From Candidatus Binataceae bacterium (GTDB lineage Bacteria; Desulfobacterota; Binatia; Binatales; Binataceae), in NCBI GenBank assembly GCA_035308025.1, contig DATGHL010000053.1, forward strand, positions 1-64,000: a DNA stretch of 64,000 bases, given 5' to 3'. Position numbers and translations under genes: made by a program. A model generated the notes under the pieces. It saw only the letters and a program-made list of their open reading frames with translations. It did not search any database and was not told the DNA's origin. Shown here piece after piece: positions 46,957-55,516 of this stretch; position 1 is the first letter of the stretch; each line of letters opens with the position of its first letter.

Positions 46957-47931
46957 CTACTCATGGCCAATCAATTCACGAATCGCCGCTTCGATGCGCG
47001 CCTCGTCCGCGATCGCGGCCTTTTCGAGCGGCGGGCTGAATGGAATCGGCACGTCAAGCGAGGTCACGCGCCGCACCGGACCGTCGAGAAAGTCGAAACC
47101 CTTCTCCCCGATCATCGCCGCGATATCGGTCGCCGCGCCGCCGCGCAGATGACCCTCGTCGACGACGATCGCGCGATTGGTCTTTTCGACCGAGGTGAGA
47201 ATCGTCTCTTCGTCGAGCGGGACCAGCGTGCGCGGATCGACGACTTCAACGCTGATATTTTCCTTGGCCAGCTTGTCGGCGACCTTGAGCGCCTTCGGCA
47301 CCATCGCGCCGATCGCGACCACCGTGACGTTGTCGCCGGCGCGTTTCACCGCGGCTTTTCCCAGCGGCACCAGATGATCGCCCGCGGGAATCTCCTCGCG
47401 CAGGCGGCCGAGGCCGCCGTGCTCGAAAACGATGACCGGATTATCGTCGCGGATCGCGCTCTTCAGCAGCCCCTTAACGTCCGACGGCCCCGACGGCACG
47501 ACGATTTTGATTCCCGGCACGCTCAGGAACTGCGCATAGACGGTTTCGGAATGTTGCGCCGCCGCGCCGCCCATCGCGCCGTACACGGTGCGGAAAGTGA
47601 TCGGCAGCCGCGCCTGTCCGCCCGACATGTAACGCAGCTTGGCGGCCTGATTGCAGACCTGATCGAAGGCGCAATAGAAAAAACTCGCGAACTCGACTTC
47701 GCAGATGGGCCGCGTCCCGGCCATCGCAGCGCCGACCGCGGCGCCGACGAAACCCGCTTCGGCGATCGGCGTGTTGCGCACTCGGGTCGCGCCGAATTTA
47801 TCAATCAACCCCTTGGTCGCGCCAAAGACGCTCAGCACCACGTCCTCACCCATCACAAAGGTCAGGGGATCGCGCTCCATCTCTTCGAAGAGCGCCTGGT
47901 TGATTGCCTGGACGAACGTCGTTAGTGCCAT
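46957..47931 (-). CDS. 2-oxoacid dehydrogenase E1 beta subunit
   Basis: From ATG 47931 the protein has 324 residues. The frame extends 62 codons upstream with Arg/Ser-rich, non-coding-like residues. The family layout is clear: ALTTFVQAINQALFEEMERDPLTFVMGEDVV, TRVRNTPIAEAGFVGAAVGAAMAGTRPICEVEF, and the TPP-end SVEVVDPRTLVPLDEETILTSVEKTNRAIVVDEGH. E1 decarboxylates the 2-oxoacid with thiamine diphosphate made, in part, by ThiL. It lies 40 bases after the E1alpha gene and before the E2 gene. Confidence 0.95.
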   Translation of the reverse strand: MALTTFVQAINQALFEEMERDPLTFVMGEDVVLSVFGATKGLIDKFGATRVRNTPIAEAGFVGAAVGAAMAGTRPICEVEFASFFYCAFDQVCNQAAKLRYMSGGQARLPITFRTVYGAMGGAAAQHSETVYAQFLSVPGIKIVVPSGPSDVKGLLKSAIRDDNPVIVFEHGGLGRLREEIPAGDHLVPLGKAAVKRAGDNVTVVAIGAMVPKALKVADKLAKENISVEVVDPRTLVPLDEETILTSVEKTNRAIVVDEGHLRGGAATDIAAMIGEKGFDFLDGPVRRVTSLDVPIPFSPPLEKAAIADEARIEAAIRELIGHE

Positions 47932-47971
47932 CGGGCTGCTCCGTTTTCGGCAAGCGGCATGAATCGGCAAC

Positions 47972-48949
47972 TCATGCGTAGAGGTCCTCGGTAACTTCCG
48001 CTGCATCCGGCAAGGGGCTTTCGCGCGCGAAGGCGACCGCCGCTTCAAGCTCCGTCGCGGTCTCTTCGTCGATCTTTTTGAGCTCCGACGCGCCGATCCG
48101 TCCGGAGGTCTCAGCAAACTTGCGAAACCGAATCAGCGGGCAGCGCGCCTTCCACTCGTCGATCTCCGCCTGCTCGCGATAGGTGTTGGCTCCGAGAAAG
48201 GCCTGCTCGCCGACCACGTGGCCTTCCCATCGATAGGTCTTGCATTCGAGCAGGGTCGGGCCGTCACCGGCGCGCGCGCGGGCGGCCGCCTCGAGGGCGT
48301 AACGATAGACCTCGACAACGTCGTTACCATTGACGATCAGGCCCGGGATTCCGTAAGCCTGCGCGCGCTGCGCGATGTCGCGGACCGAGGTCACGGTCTG
48401 CGCGGGCGTGAATTCGCCAAAGCCGTTATTTTCGCAGATAAAGACCACCGGCAGTTTCCAGACCGCCGCCAGATTGAGTGACTCGTGAAACGTCCCTTCG
48501 TTGGACGCGCCGTCGCCGAAGAAGCAGGCGGTGACGTCGTCGCGGCCCGCGACCACGGCGGCGAGCGCCGAGCCTGTCGCGATCGGCAGTCCCGCGCCGA
48601 CGATGCCGTTGGCGCCGAGGATGCCCAGGGCGAAGTCGACAATATGCATCGAGCCGCCCTTGCCCTTGCAGTAGCCGCCGCGCTTGCCGTACAGCTCCGC
48701 CATCATGCGGTCGAGGCGGCCGCCCTTGGCGATCAGATGGCCGTGCCCGCGATGAGTCGAAGTTATGCGATCGCTGTCGCGCAGCGCCGCGCAGACGCCG
48801 GTCGCGCTGGCTTCCTCGCCGATCGAGACGTGGACGAAGCCCGGAATCTCGTTTTTCAAGGCGAGGTCGCGAACCCGCTCCTCAAACAGCCGGATCCGGA
48901 CCATCGTGTGGTAAAGATCGAGCAAAAATTCCTTGTCGAGTTCTTCCAT
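47972..48949 (-). CDS. 2-oxoacid dehydrogenase E1 alpha subunit
   Basis: From ATG 48949, with AGGTG five bases upstream, the protein has 325 residues. The longer frame from 49057 has no family character. It shows RIRLFEERVRDLALKNEIPGFVHVSIGEEA, the TPP-binding GDGASNEGTFHESLNLAAVWKLPVVFICENN (GDG...NN), and phosphorylation-loop-like SVRDIAQRAQAYGIPG. It has the length of acetoin/pyruvate E1alpha. The region upstream contains a parS-like palindrome at 49073-49088, about 120 bases before the start. Confidence 0.95.
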   Translation of the reverse strand: MEELDKEFLLDLYHTMVRIRLFEERVRDLALKNEIPGFVHVSIGEEASATGVCAALRDSDRITSTHRGHGHLIAKGGRLDRMMAELYGKRGGYCKGKGGSMHIVDFALGILGANGIVGAGLPIATGSALAAVVAGRDDVTACFFGDGASNEGTFHESLNLAAVWKLPVVFICENNGFGEFTPAQTVTSVRDIAQRAQAYGIPGLIVNGNDVVEVYRYALEAAARARAGDGPTLLECKTYRWEGHVVGEQAFLGANTYREQAEIDEWKARCPLIRFRKFAETSGRIGASELKKIDEETATELEAAVAFARESPLPDAAEVTEDLYA

Positions 48950-49072
48950 TTTTTCACCTGTTTCACCGTCCGGAGAGTACACTCCGTTGGGCACCGTCCG
49001 AATTAGGGCAATCTCTGTGAAATTAGAACAGCGCCCTCCGTTGTCGCGCTCCTGCACGATCGCTTAACAAAA

Positions 49073-49088
49073 TGTTTCACGCGAAACA
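49073..49088. promoter_or_regulatory. parS-like palindrome (one base from consensus)
   Basis: TGTTTCACGCGAAACA differs from the ParB-binding consensus TGTTTCACGTGAAACA by one base in the centre. Flanking AAA...TTT extends the palindrome to 22 bases (49070-49091). It lies just before a repeat copy. Confidence 0.75.
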
Positions 49089-49090
49089 TT

Positions 49091-49170
49091 TTGAAACGCA
49101 GCACGCGGACTCGCCTGCTCGCTCCGCGCGGCAACCGCGCTCCGTTAGTGTGTCGCGCTCTTGCGTAACG
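49091..49170 (-). repeat. Dispersed intergenic repeat fused to parS, copy 5
   Basis: Read on the minus strand this ends in a block with GGAGCGAGCAGGCGAGTC and closes with GCGTTTC right next to the parS-like site. The same arrangement recurs at 50226-50305. Confidence 0.8.
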
Positions 49171-49203
49171 CCGAAGGTACGCTGCACTTCTCAATCGAAG
49201 CCT

Positions 49204-50076
49204 TCAGCGCGGAGCGAACGCTTCCAGCACGCGCTCATCCGGCAGTGAAACATGGTCGCCTCGTAACGGCAGCAGGCAGACATGATTCGCGCCGGCCGCC
49301 AGATGAGCGTCGATCCGCTCCTTGATCTTATCCTCGCTGCCCCACGCGATCACCGCATCAATCAGCCGATCGCTGCCGCCATGCTCGAAATCCGCCGCAG
49401 CGAAGCCCTGGGCGATCAAGATGCGGCGATAGTTATCCTGGTTGGCGTAAAAGCTCAGATGCTCGCGGGCCCGCGCGCGCGCCTTGGTGGCGTCCCGTTC
49501 GAGAATGGCAGTCACGCTCGCGCAAACCCATTTATCGGGGCCCATCAGGGTGCGCGCCTGCGTGGTATGCGGCGGAAGACACAGGTAGGTATGTGTGCCC
49601 TGCGCCTCGCGCGCGGCCAGGCCCAGGGATTTGGGATGCAGCGCCGCGATCACCAGCGGCGGCTCGACTTTCGGCGCGACAGCGTTGTAGAACGCCGATT
49701 TCATCCGCGGAATATAGTCGCTCAGATAACTGAAAGGTTTGGCGTACGGGTGCCCGTGCAGATCTTCGACCAACGAGCGATGGCTCACGCCGATACCGAG
49801 GATGAAGCGGTCGGGTGCGATTTCGGCCAGTGTTTTGGCCGCCGCAGCCATGGTCATCGGATCGCGCGCCCAGACGTTGGCAATACCGGTTGCGTAAATC
49901 AGACTGTCGGTGCGCCCGAGCAGGTAGCCACCATGCGCGAAGGTCTCCCGCCCCCAAGCCTCCGGCGACCAGAGGACCTTGTAGCCCATCCGCTCGACCC
50001 GGCGGCAAAACGCGAGGCTTTCCGGCCCAGCCATCGCATCCATGAAACAAAACGCACCCAGCTTCCCGATTTCCAT
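49204..50076 (-). CDS. LLM-class F420-dependent oxidoreductase
   Basis: From ATG 50076 the protein has 290 residues. The frame to 50223 runs through the repeat and parS region. It starts MEIGKLGAFCFMDAMAGPESLAFCRRVERMGYKVLWSPEAWGRETF and has PDRFILGIGVSHRSLVEDLHGHPY, typical of the TIGR03620-like F420 group, ending with AGANHVCLLPL. It is the third luciferase-like gene here and unrelated in position to the first two. It is flanked by two directly oriented parS-plus-repeat units. Function unknown; the setting may be due to the segment's duplication. Confidence 0.88.
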   Translation of the reverse strand: MEIGKLGAFCFMDAMAGPESLAFCRRVERMGYKVLWSPEAWGRETFAHGGYLLGRTDSLIYATGIANVWARDPMTMAAAAKTLAEIAPDRFILGIGVSHRSLVEDLHGHPYAKPFSYLSDYIPRMKSAFYNAVAPKVEPPLVIAALHPKSLGLAAREAQGTHTYLCLPPHTTQARTLMGPDKWVCASVTAILERDATKARARAREHLSFYANQDNYRRILIAQGFAAADFEHGGSDRLIDAVIAWGSEDKIKERIDAHLAAGANHVCLLPLRGDHVSLPDERVLEAFAPR

Positions 50077-50121
50077 CGCATTCACTCCGTCGGAACCAGT
50101 GATGCCTGGGCGGCGAAAAAA

Positions 50122-50145
50122 TATTTCACGCGAAACACGTGTTTC
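50122..50145. promoter_or_regulatory. Degenerate parS-like palindromes
   Basis: TATTTCACGCGAAACA (50122-50137) differs at two bases from the parS consensus. It shares its right arm with the next palindrome GAAACACGTGTTTC (50132-50145), which has the parS arms in inverted order. This may be a weak ParB site or a decayed one. Confidence 0.5.
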
Positions 50146-50225
50146 GGTGCCCGGAGACCGGCACTCCACCAGGCTGAGCGAAAGCCGCGACAATGGAGCG
50201 GCGTGCTGCCTGAACGATGACAAGA

Positions 50226-50241
50226 TGTTTCACGTGAAACA
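50226..50241. promoter_or_regulatory. Exact parS site (ParB-binding centromere)
   Basis: TGTTTCACGTGAAACA is the exact 16-base parS consensus, and the flanking A and T extend the palindrome to 18 bases (50225-50242). ParB/Spo0J binds such sites near the replication origin to segregate chromosomes. A chance match to one 16-mer in 64 kb is very unlikely. Confidence 0.93.
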
Positions 50242-50249
50242 TTTGTAAC

Positions 50250-50305
50250 GCAGCTCGCAGACTCACCTGCTCGTTCCGGCGCGCAGCGCGCCTTTACTAG
50301 TGCTC
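50250..50305 (-). repeat. Dispersed intergenic repeat fused to parS, copy 6
   Basis: CGCAGCTCGCAGACTCACCT followed by GCTCGTTCCGGCGCGCAGC sits right behind the parS at 50226, in the same order as the 49073 unit. Confidence 0.8.
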
Positions 50306-50479
50306 CACAAGTTTCTGATCGCGCCGCGGCCAAACTGAAGGCTTTCACCCTTGACAGACATTCCCTCTCTCGCGCGACGCTCCGTGCCCTTCACGCGGTG
50401 CGCTGTCTGGCGGGTACTTAGCGCCGATCGCCCGGCGGGTCAATCGCTTTGTCCGCGGTTTCGCGTTAAAAACGGCGCG

Positions 50480-51175
50480 ATGGCGCAAGCAGCGGTCAAG
50501 ACGGCGAATGCAGCGCCGGTTACGGGCGCGACGGTCGGGCGGCTCCTGAGGCGCTTGCGGCGGGCCGCGCCCGGCTGGAACGCGCCGGTGCTGACTTTGA
50601 TGGCGGCGGAGAAGCGCGATCCCTTCCTGACGCTGATCGGCTGTATCCTGAGCCTGCGGACCAAGGATGAAACGACGGCGGTGGCGGCGCCCCGCCTGTT
50701 CGCCCGCGCCGACACCCCAGCGGCGATGCTGCAACTGACGCCGGAAGAGATCGCGCGGCTGATCTATCCGGTGGGCTTCTATCGCACGAAGGCGCGCGTA
50801 GTGCTGGGCATCTGCCGCGACTTGATGGACCGATTCGGCGGTCAGGTGCCGGATCGCATCGACGATCTGCTGACGCTCAAGGGGGTCGGCCGCAAGACCG
50901 CAAACCTGGTCGTGACGGAGGCTTTCGGCTGCGCCGGAATCTGCGTCGATACGCATGTTCATCGGATCTCGAATCGCTGGGGCCTGGTCAAGACGCGCAC
51001 GCCCGACCATACCGAGGCGGCCTTGCGCGAGGTCCTGCCGCGCCGTTATTGGTTGGAATACAACTCGCTGCTGGTCGCCTTCGGCCAGACGCTGTGCCAG
51101 CCGGTCTCGCCATGGTGTTCGCGCTGTCCGGTCGCGCAATGGTGTCCGCGGACCGGCGTCGTCAAATCGAGGTAA
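50480..51175 (+). CDS. nth: Endonuclease III
   Basis: From ATG 50480 the protein has 231 residues. The frame begins at 50351 with residues that are not part of the family. It has the helix-hairpin-helix LKGVGRKTANLVV with the catalytic Lys, AFGCAGICVDTHVHRISNR with the catalytic Asp, and the [4Fe-4S] ligands CQPVSPWCSRCPVAQWC in the pattern C-x6-C-x2-C-x5-C. It removes oxidised pyrimidines and has AP-lyase activity. It starts about 240 bases after the exact parS site. Confidence 0.95.
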   Translation: MAQAAVKTANAAPVTGATVGRLLRRLRRAAPGWNAPVLTLMAAEKRDPFLTLIGCILSLRTKDETTAVAAPRLFARADTPAAMLQLTPEEIARLIYPVGFYRTKARVVLGICRDLMDRFGGQVPDRIDDLLTLKGVGRKTANLVVTEAFGCAGICVDTHVHRISNRWGLVKTRTPDHTEAALREVLPRRYWLEYNSLLVAFGQTLCQPVSPWCSRCPVAQWCPRTGVVKSR

Positions 51176-51178
51176 AAG

Positions 51179-52066
51179 ATGAACGAGGAAGTCGGTTTCA
51201 TCGGATTGGGAGCGATGGGCACTCCGATGGCGGGCAACCTGCTCGTGGGCGGCTTCAAACTCCGCGTCTGGAATCGCACTGCGGCGAAGGCCGCGGCGTT
51301 GACGGCGCGTGGCGCGACCGCGACGGCAATGGCGGCGGAGGTCGCCGTGACGGGCGGGGTCGCGATCACGATGCTCGCCGATGACGACGCGGTCGAAAGT
51401 GTCGTGGTCGGGGAGGGCGGGCTGGCGGCCCGGTTGGGCGCGGGAGGCGTCCACATTTCTATGAGCACGATCGCGCCGGCCACTGCGCGCCGCCTGGCGC
51501 GGATTCATCTCGAGGCCGGCAATATATACGTCGCCGCGCCGGTCTTCGGCCGTCCCGAGAACGCCGAGCAGCGTCAGCTCGTGGTCTGCACGTCGGGACC
51601 CGCGGAGGCGAAGGCGCACATCCGTCCGCTCCTCGAAGCGATGGGGCGTGCGATCTTCGATTTCGGCGAGGAGCCGGGCGCGGCGAATGTCGCCAAGCTC
51701 TGCGGCAATTTCCTGATCGCGGCGGCGATCGAGGCGATGGCGGAGGCCTTCGCGATGGCCGAGAAGAGCGGGGTCGATCGCGCACAGGTCGCTGAAATGC
51801 TGACCAAGACGCTGTTCGCCGCCCCGGTCTATCAACGTTATGGCGAGATGATCGCATCGAAGCGTCATCTGCCGGCGGGCTTCAAACTGCCGCTGGGGCT
51901 GAAGGATGTCGAACTGGTGCTGAAAACCGCCGGGGCGGCGCGCGTGCCGATGCCGTTGGCGGCAATGCTGCGCGAGCGCATTATCGCCGGGCTGGCGCAG
52001 GGGCGTGAAGAGATGGACTGGTCGGCGCTCGCGCTGGGCGTGCTCGATGACGCCGGAATTAAATAA
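51179..52066 (+). CDS. Beta-hydroxyacid dehydrogenase (3-hydroxyisobutyrate dehydrogenase-like)
   Basis: This 295-residue protein starts four bases after nth. It has GFIGLGAMGTPMAGNLLVGGF (NAD(P)-binding), VHISMSTIAPATARRLARIH (substrate-binding), and the catalytic Lys in GAANVAKLCGNFL. It matches 3-hydroxyisobutyrate/tartronate semialdehyde-type dehydrogenases and glyoxylate reductases. Arg in WNRTAAKAAA at the end of the second strand suggests NADPH. It overlaps the next gene by 20 bases. Confidence 0.92.
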   Translation: MNEEVGFIGLGAMGTPMAGNLLVGGFKLRVWNRTAAKAAALTARGATATAMAAEVAVTGGVAITMLADDDAVESVVVGEGGLAARLGAGGVHISMSTIAPATARRLARIHLEAGNIYVAAPVFGRPENAEQRQLVVCTSGPAEAKAHIRPLLEAMGRAIFDFGEEPGAANVAKLCGNFLIAAAIEAMAEAFAMAEKSGVDRAQVAEMLTKTLFAAPVYQRYGEMIASKRHLPAGFKLPLGLKDVELVLKTAGAARVPMPLAAMLRERIIAGLAQGREEMDWSALALGVLDDAGIK

Positions 52067-52826
52067 CGCGATTGCGTTGATTGTTGCCGCGGCGATTCTG
52101 CTGATCGCCGCGCCGGCGCGCGCGATCGATTTCTACGAAATCCAGATCTATCCGACCGAGACGACGCCGCCGCAGACGCTCGAACTCGAACTGCATTCCA
52201 ACAGCGTGACGACGGCAACGGGCGCTGAGGCCCATAAGGAGATTAGGCCTTACGAGATTCACGAAACCGTCGAGGCATCCTATGGCCTGACTCCGCATAT
52301 CGAGGTCGGACAGTATTTGTGCACGGCCAAGCTCGATAATGGCAACTACGAGTACGCCGGCAGCCGCACGAAGATGCACTTCGGCGTCGCCGCGACAGAC
52401 GACTGGCCGATTCGTCTGGGCGGTAATATCGAGCTCGATTACATGCGGCGCGCGGCGGAGGAGGATCCGCTCTCGCTCGAACTACGGCCAATCGCCGAGG
52501 CGAACTTCGGGAAATTCACGCTGATCGCGAACTTCGCTTTCGAGAAGCCGTTCGAGGGCCCGGGGACCCATCGGGGGATGACGCTCGCGCCGTCGGGAGA
52601 GCTCACGTACGAGGTTTTTCGCTGGCTCGAACCCGGGGTGGAGTACTATGGGGATATGGGCGCGTTGACGCATCTGCCGGGCGTGCAGCGCCAGCAGCAC
52701 TTTATCGTGCCGGCGCTGAATCTGCCCTTGCTCGCGTCGCTCGAACTGAATCTCGGCGTGGGTATCGGGCTGACGCACGCCAGCAACGGGACCTTTATTA
52801 AGTCGATCGTGGGCTGGCAGTTCTAA
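52047..52826 (+). CDS. Putative outer-membrane protein
   Basis: From ATG 52047 the protein has 259 residues and overlaps the previous gene by 20 bases. A signal peptide (NNAIALIVAAAILLIAAPARA) is followed by alternating strands with many Glu, Thr and aromatic residues, and the end is VGWQF, a terminal Phe fitting barrel insertion. The repeated stretches HIEVGQYLCTAKLDNGNYEYAG and LGGNIELDYMRRAAEEDP also fit a small barrel. The family is not recognised. A repeat copy follows directly. Confidence 0.7.
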   Translation: MTPELNNAIALIVAAAILLIAAPARAIDFYEIQIYPTETTPPQTLELELHSNSVTTATGAEAHKEIRPYEIHETVEASYGLTPHIEVGQYLCTAKLDNGNYEYAGSRTKMHFGVAATDDWPIRLGGNIELDYMRRAAEEDPLSLELRPIAEANFGKFTLIANFAFEKPFEGPGTHRGMTLAPSGELTYEVFRWLEPGVEYYGDMGALTHLPGVQRQQHFIVPALNLPLLASLELNLGVGIGLTHASNGTFIKSIVGWQF

Positions 52827-52827
52827 C

Positions 52828-52905
52828 GCTCACGCTAGCGGAGCGCGGCTGCCGCGCGGAGCGAGCAGGCGAGTCTGCGAGCTGCGTCAAGATTCTTGAT
52901 TAGTG
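52828..52905 (+). repeat. Dispersed intergenic repeat, copy 7
   Basis: The cleanest copy: GCTAGCGGAGCGCGGCTGCC, GCGCGGAGCGAGCAGGCGAG and GTCTGCGAGCTGCGTCAAGA in a row. It serves as a reference for the others. Confidence 0.85.
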
Positions 52906-53095
52906 ATCCGCAATCCGCGCGTAGTGCGCTCGCGTATCTGGTGCAGGTCACGCTGTTCAATCGCTAATTGGACCGAATTGACGCCGGCAGCGTCTAAGCC
53001 TGTGGTAAGCAGAATTATCGTTGCGTGGCTGGAATCGCTTAATTAATGTCAAAGCTTACCTAGTCACAAATTCGATCCTCTGACAGAAGCATCCA

Positions 53096-54454
53096 GTGGC
53101 GGAAAACCGACGCGACGAGCAGAAACTCTGGCTGATTCTGTTCCAGATTAAGGCGATCCGTACGCGGCTGAACCTGCTCGCGATTCAATACTGGCTGTTT
53201 ATCACGCTGGCGATTCTGATTGGCGCGGCCGCGGCGATTTTTGTTCTGGCCGCGCTCCTGAATCCGCTCGCTTTCCTGATTGTCGGCGCGATTGTCAGCG
53301 TAGCCGCGTTGCTGCTCGCGATGCGCGCGGCGCGGGCAGCGCTTCGCCAGGGCGCTAATCCAACGCGCGCGGCGCTGATTGCCGATGAGCGCGCGGATTT
53401 GAAGGGGCGGCTGGCGACGGTGATGGCGTTGGCGGAAACCCCGCCACGCTCTGCGCTCTGGCCCTACCTGGTCGAAGACACTTACGGCCTGCGGAGCCGC
53501 TTTGAGCCCGCGCAGATTGAGCCGCGCTGGGTGTCGCGGGCGATCCTGGCGCCGATTGTGGTCGGCTTCGCGATCGTCGCGTTGACTGCGGCGCTGAGAT
53601 TTTACGCGCACCTGCCATCGCGCGGCGCGCTTGCGCCGCCGCCCGATATCACCGCCGATATCGGCGATCTCGAAGTGCTTCCGGATGATCCTGCGGTCAA
53701 ACCCAACGGGCGGGTCGTGGCCGACGCCAAGACGCTGCGCCAGCTCGAAGCCAAGATTGCACAGGCGAAGCAAGGCCGGGTGTCGAACTGGATGGACAAG
53801 GCGCGCAAGCTGGCCGGCAATCTTCAGGATCAGGTGACCGGACGTAATCCGTTGCCGCTCTCCACGATTCATTTGAAGTCGAGTAATCCGGCGTCGCCGA
53901 ACGCGCTGAACCCGCCGCCGCAGCTCGCGCAGGCCCATCCACCGGGCCGCGCAGGCGCTCCCGGCGTGAGCCATTCGAATCCGAATGCGGGTGCGCCGGG
54001 CCAGAGCGCGAATTCCAACGGCGCGGCGGGTAATCCCGATCGGCAACCGCCGGTGGTCGCGCTACCGGGCGAGCAGGCCGATCAACTGGCGCAGAATGGC
54101 GCGGCGGCGCCCTATCAGCCGGGCGCGGACAAGCGCGGCGGCGGGGCCGGCGAGCCCGCGGCCGGGACGCCGCTGGGCGGCGACAGCGGGGGCGGCGGTT
54201 CCAGTCATGGCGCCGGTTCCGATCCCGCCCATCTGTTCGGCCCGCCCGAGGCGCAGGAGCTCGGCAGCGACAGCTTCAAAATCGCGATCGACGCGGTACC
54301 GTCCGACGAGGCCTCGAGCAAGGGCGCGCCGGCCTATATCCCGCCCAAGGTGCGCGTGCCGCTGAGTTCGCAACAGTTCCCCGATGAGCCGCTGGCGCGC
54401 GCGGCGGCGCCACCGGAGGATCAGATGACGCTCAAGAAAGTGTTTGAACGATGA
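53096..54454 (+). CDS. Membrane protein of the MoxR/VWA cluster
   Basis: From GTG 53096 the protein has 452 residues. It has a basic N-terminus, two membrane helices (YWLFITLAILIGAAAAIFVLAALL and LAFLIVGAIVSVAALLLAM), a third at ~150 (AILAPIVVGFAIVALTAAL), then a long Pro/Gly/Ala/Asn-rich tail of about 200 residues with PGRAGAPGVSHSNPNAGAPG. Its stop overlaps the moxR start in ATGA, so it is part of this operon. It probably gives a membrane scaffold for the VWA proteins. Confidence 0.8.
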   Translation: MAENRRDEQKLWLILFQIKAIRTRLNLLAIQYWLFITLAILIGAAAAIFVLAALLNPLAFLIVGAIVSVAALLLAMRAARAALRQGANPTRAALIADERADLKGRLATVMALAETPPRSALWPYLVEDTYGLRSRFEPAQIEPRWVSRAILAPIVVGFAIVALTAALRFYAHLPSRGALAPPPDITADIGDLEVLPDDPAVKPNGRVVADAKTLRQLEAKIAQAKQGRVSNWMDKARKLAGNLQDQVTGRNPLPLSTIHLKSSNPASPNALNPPPQLAQAHPPGRAGAPGVSHSNPNAGAPGQSANSNGAAGNPDRQPPVVALPGEQADQLAQNGAAAPYQPGADKRGGGAGEPAAGTPLGGDSGGGGSSHGAGSDPAHLFGPPEAQELGSDSFKIAIDAVPSDEASSKGAPAYIPPKVRVPLSSQQFPDEPLARAAAPPEDQMTLKKVFER

Positions 54455-55503
54455 ATGAAACCCAACCAGTGAATGGGCTGCAGACGCCCACGGTGGCTGA
54501 TTTCGCCGGAACTTTCCGGCGCATCCAGGCTGAGGTGCACAAGGCGATCGTCGGGCACGAGCAGGCGATCGAGGAGTTGCTCAGCGCCTTTTTTGCCGGC
54601 GGCCATGTGCTGATCGAGGGCGTGCCCGGCACCGGCAAGACCACGCTGGTCAAGGCGCTCGGGCTGGCGCTCAATCTCTCGTTCAACCGCATCCAGTTCA
54701 CGGTCGATCTGATGCCGGCCGATATCACGGGTACCCGCGTGATCCTGTCGGGCGCGGACGGGCGGCGCGAATTCGCCTTTCAACCGGGGCCGGTCTTTGC
54801 GCATATCCTGCTCGGCGACGAGATCAATCGCGCGACGCCGAAGACGCAATCGGCGCTGCTCGAAGCGATGGCCGAGTTGCAGGTGACGGTCGCCGGCGTG
54901 ACCTATCCGCTGCCGCCGCCCTACCTGGTAATGGCGACGCTCAATCCGCTTGAAATGGAAGGCACCTATCCGCTCCCCGAGGCGCAGCTCGATCGTTTTC
55001 TCTTCAAGGTGCGGCTGGGCTATCCGGCCGAAGACGAGATGGTCAAAATTATCGGCTCGACGACGCGGACGGAGGAAGCTGTGATCGAGCCGGTGTTCCC
55101 GGCGGCCGAGGCGCCGGCGGCGCTCGAGCGGCTCAAGCGGCTGGTGCGCGAAGTGATCGCGGCGCCGCAGATCGAGCGTTACGCCGCGCGGATGGTGCGT
55201 GCGACGCAGCCGCCGAATGCGCACGTGATGGGCGAGACGCCGTCAACCGTCGCCGTCGATGCGGTCGCGCGCTACGTCAGCTTCGGCTCGAGTCCGCGCG
55301 GGGCGCAGGCGTTGATTCTGGGCGCCAAGGTGCGCGCCCTACTCGACGGCCGCGCCAATATCGCCTACGACGATGTCGATCGCGTGGCGCCGGCCGCGCT
55401 GGAGCATCGGATCATGCTCAATTACGCGGCGCACTCGGACAACGTCGATGCGGCGCGGATCGTCGCGGAAGTGGTCAAAGCGGTGCGGCCGACGCGCAGC
55501 TAA
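54451..55503 (+). CDS. MoxR family AAA+ ATPase
   Basis: This 350-residue protein has Walker A (GVPGTGKTTLVKALG), Walker B (ILLGDEINRATPKTQSALLEAM), sensor 1 (MATLNPLEMEGTYPLPEAQLDRF, with the Arg of the MoxR group) and a C-terminal lid with DRVAPAALEHRIML. MoxR chaperones load metals or cofactors onto partner proteins through VWA proteins. It sits in an operon with DUF58 and VWA genes, which is the usual gene order. Confidence 0.95.
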   Translation: MNETQPVNGLQTPTVADFAGTFRRIQAEVHKAIVGHEQAIEELLSAFFAGGHVLIEGVPGTGKTTLVKALGLALNLSFNRIQFTVDLMPADITGTRVILSGADGRREFAFQPGPVFAHILLGDEINRATPKTQSALLEAMAELQVTVAGVTYPLPPPYLVMATLNPLEMEGTYPLPEAQLDRFLFKVRLGYPAEDEMVKIIGSTTRTEEAVIEPVFPAAEAPAALERLKRLVREVIAAPQIERYAARMVRATQPPNAHVMGETPSTVAVDAVARYVSFGSSPRGAQALILGAKVRALLDGRANIAYDDVDRVAPAALEHRIMLNYAAHSDNVDAARIVAEVVKAVRPTRS

Positions 55504-55516
55504 GGGCAATTTTGCG

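Noticed and set aside
50345..51868. 507-residue minus-strand open frame
   Set aside because: It is fully antisense to nth and the beta-hydroxyacid dehydrogenase, is very rich in Arg, Gln and His, and has no domain. It is a shadow frame typical of GC-rich DNA.
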